Assembly: GCF_014905175.1 (NCBI RefSeq)
Contig: NC_057790.1
Location: 5,332,001 to 5,396,000, forward strand
Length of the DNA stretch: 64,000 nt
Origin: Aphidius gifuensis
Taxonomy: Eukaryota; Arthropoda; Insecta; Hymenoptera; Braconidae
Direction of reading: 5' to 3'
Shown here: positions 63,712-64,000 of the stretch, one piece after another
Numbering within the stretch: position 1 is the first letter of the stretch
Layout: each line of letters starts with the position of its first letter
Position numbers and translations under genes: made by a program
The notes under the pieces: generated by a model
Database searches by the model: none
What the model was told of the DNA's origin: nothing
The model's input: the letters and a program-made list of their open reading frames with translations, nothing else

Positions 63712-64000
63712 GAATACACTTCTCTTTATATTTCTTTTTTTTTTTTCATCATTGTCATCTTGTATTATGTAGTATATGTACTTTTATTTTTCCACCCTTC
63801 AAGAGACACCCCATCGAATGACAAACACTCGCCGGGTCTCACCGTATATTTATATTTGTATTTATATATATAGAAGATAGTGAAAGATTATTGTGCGAAA
63901 AGCACGAAAAAGAAAAAAAAATGTGTCACATTAAAGAAGAATTATTGGAAAACTCTGATATAGTATATAATTTTTTTTTTTTTTCTGTGGTTCGATTAAT

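Overview
The window is eukaryotic nuclear DNA. It is extremely AT-rich, full of poly-A/poly-T runs, and carries GT-AG spliced genes, intron-bearing tRNA genes and AATAAA signals. TCAGT-type initiators and three secreted proteins resembling the insect DM4/12 family point to an insect. The base composition would suit an AT-rich parasitoid wasp, but the order is inference. There is no bacterial, organellar or CRISPR content.

Layout: 1-28.9 kb is mostly intergenic or intronic. It holds a hairpin-type inverted-repeat element (4441-4855), scattered short exon candidates on both strands (about 3.0-3.4, 10.2-14.7 kb), a TATA-initiator core promoter (about 16.65 kb), a tandem cluster of three identical tRNA-Gln(TTG) genes (19.09-19.56 kb) and an intron-containing tRNA-Tyr(GTA) gene (22.88 kb).

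From 28.9 to 44.5 kb the plus strand is gene-dense. Gene A (28908-30414) has eight phase-0 exons and encodes a single-pass membrane protein with a coiled coil. Three tandem genes follow: B (32893-35277), C (37996-39905) and D (41010-44495). They share a C-x5-C pair, a phase-2 intron 23-27 residues later and a second cysteine pair, so they look like an old local duplication of a DM4/12-like secreted family. Gene D has acquired a tail of roughly 500 residues rich in Asn, Asp and Lys.

From 46.5 kb a GC-richer housekeeping-type promoter starts gene E, which has small exons and long introns and probably runs through much of 46.6-55 kb. The right end (62.4-63.8 kb) carries minus-strand 3' exons of at least one gene entering from the right. 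All exon models were assembled by eye from open frame, splice sites and phase. Product names are tentative except for the tRNAs.
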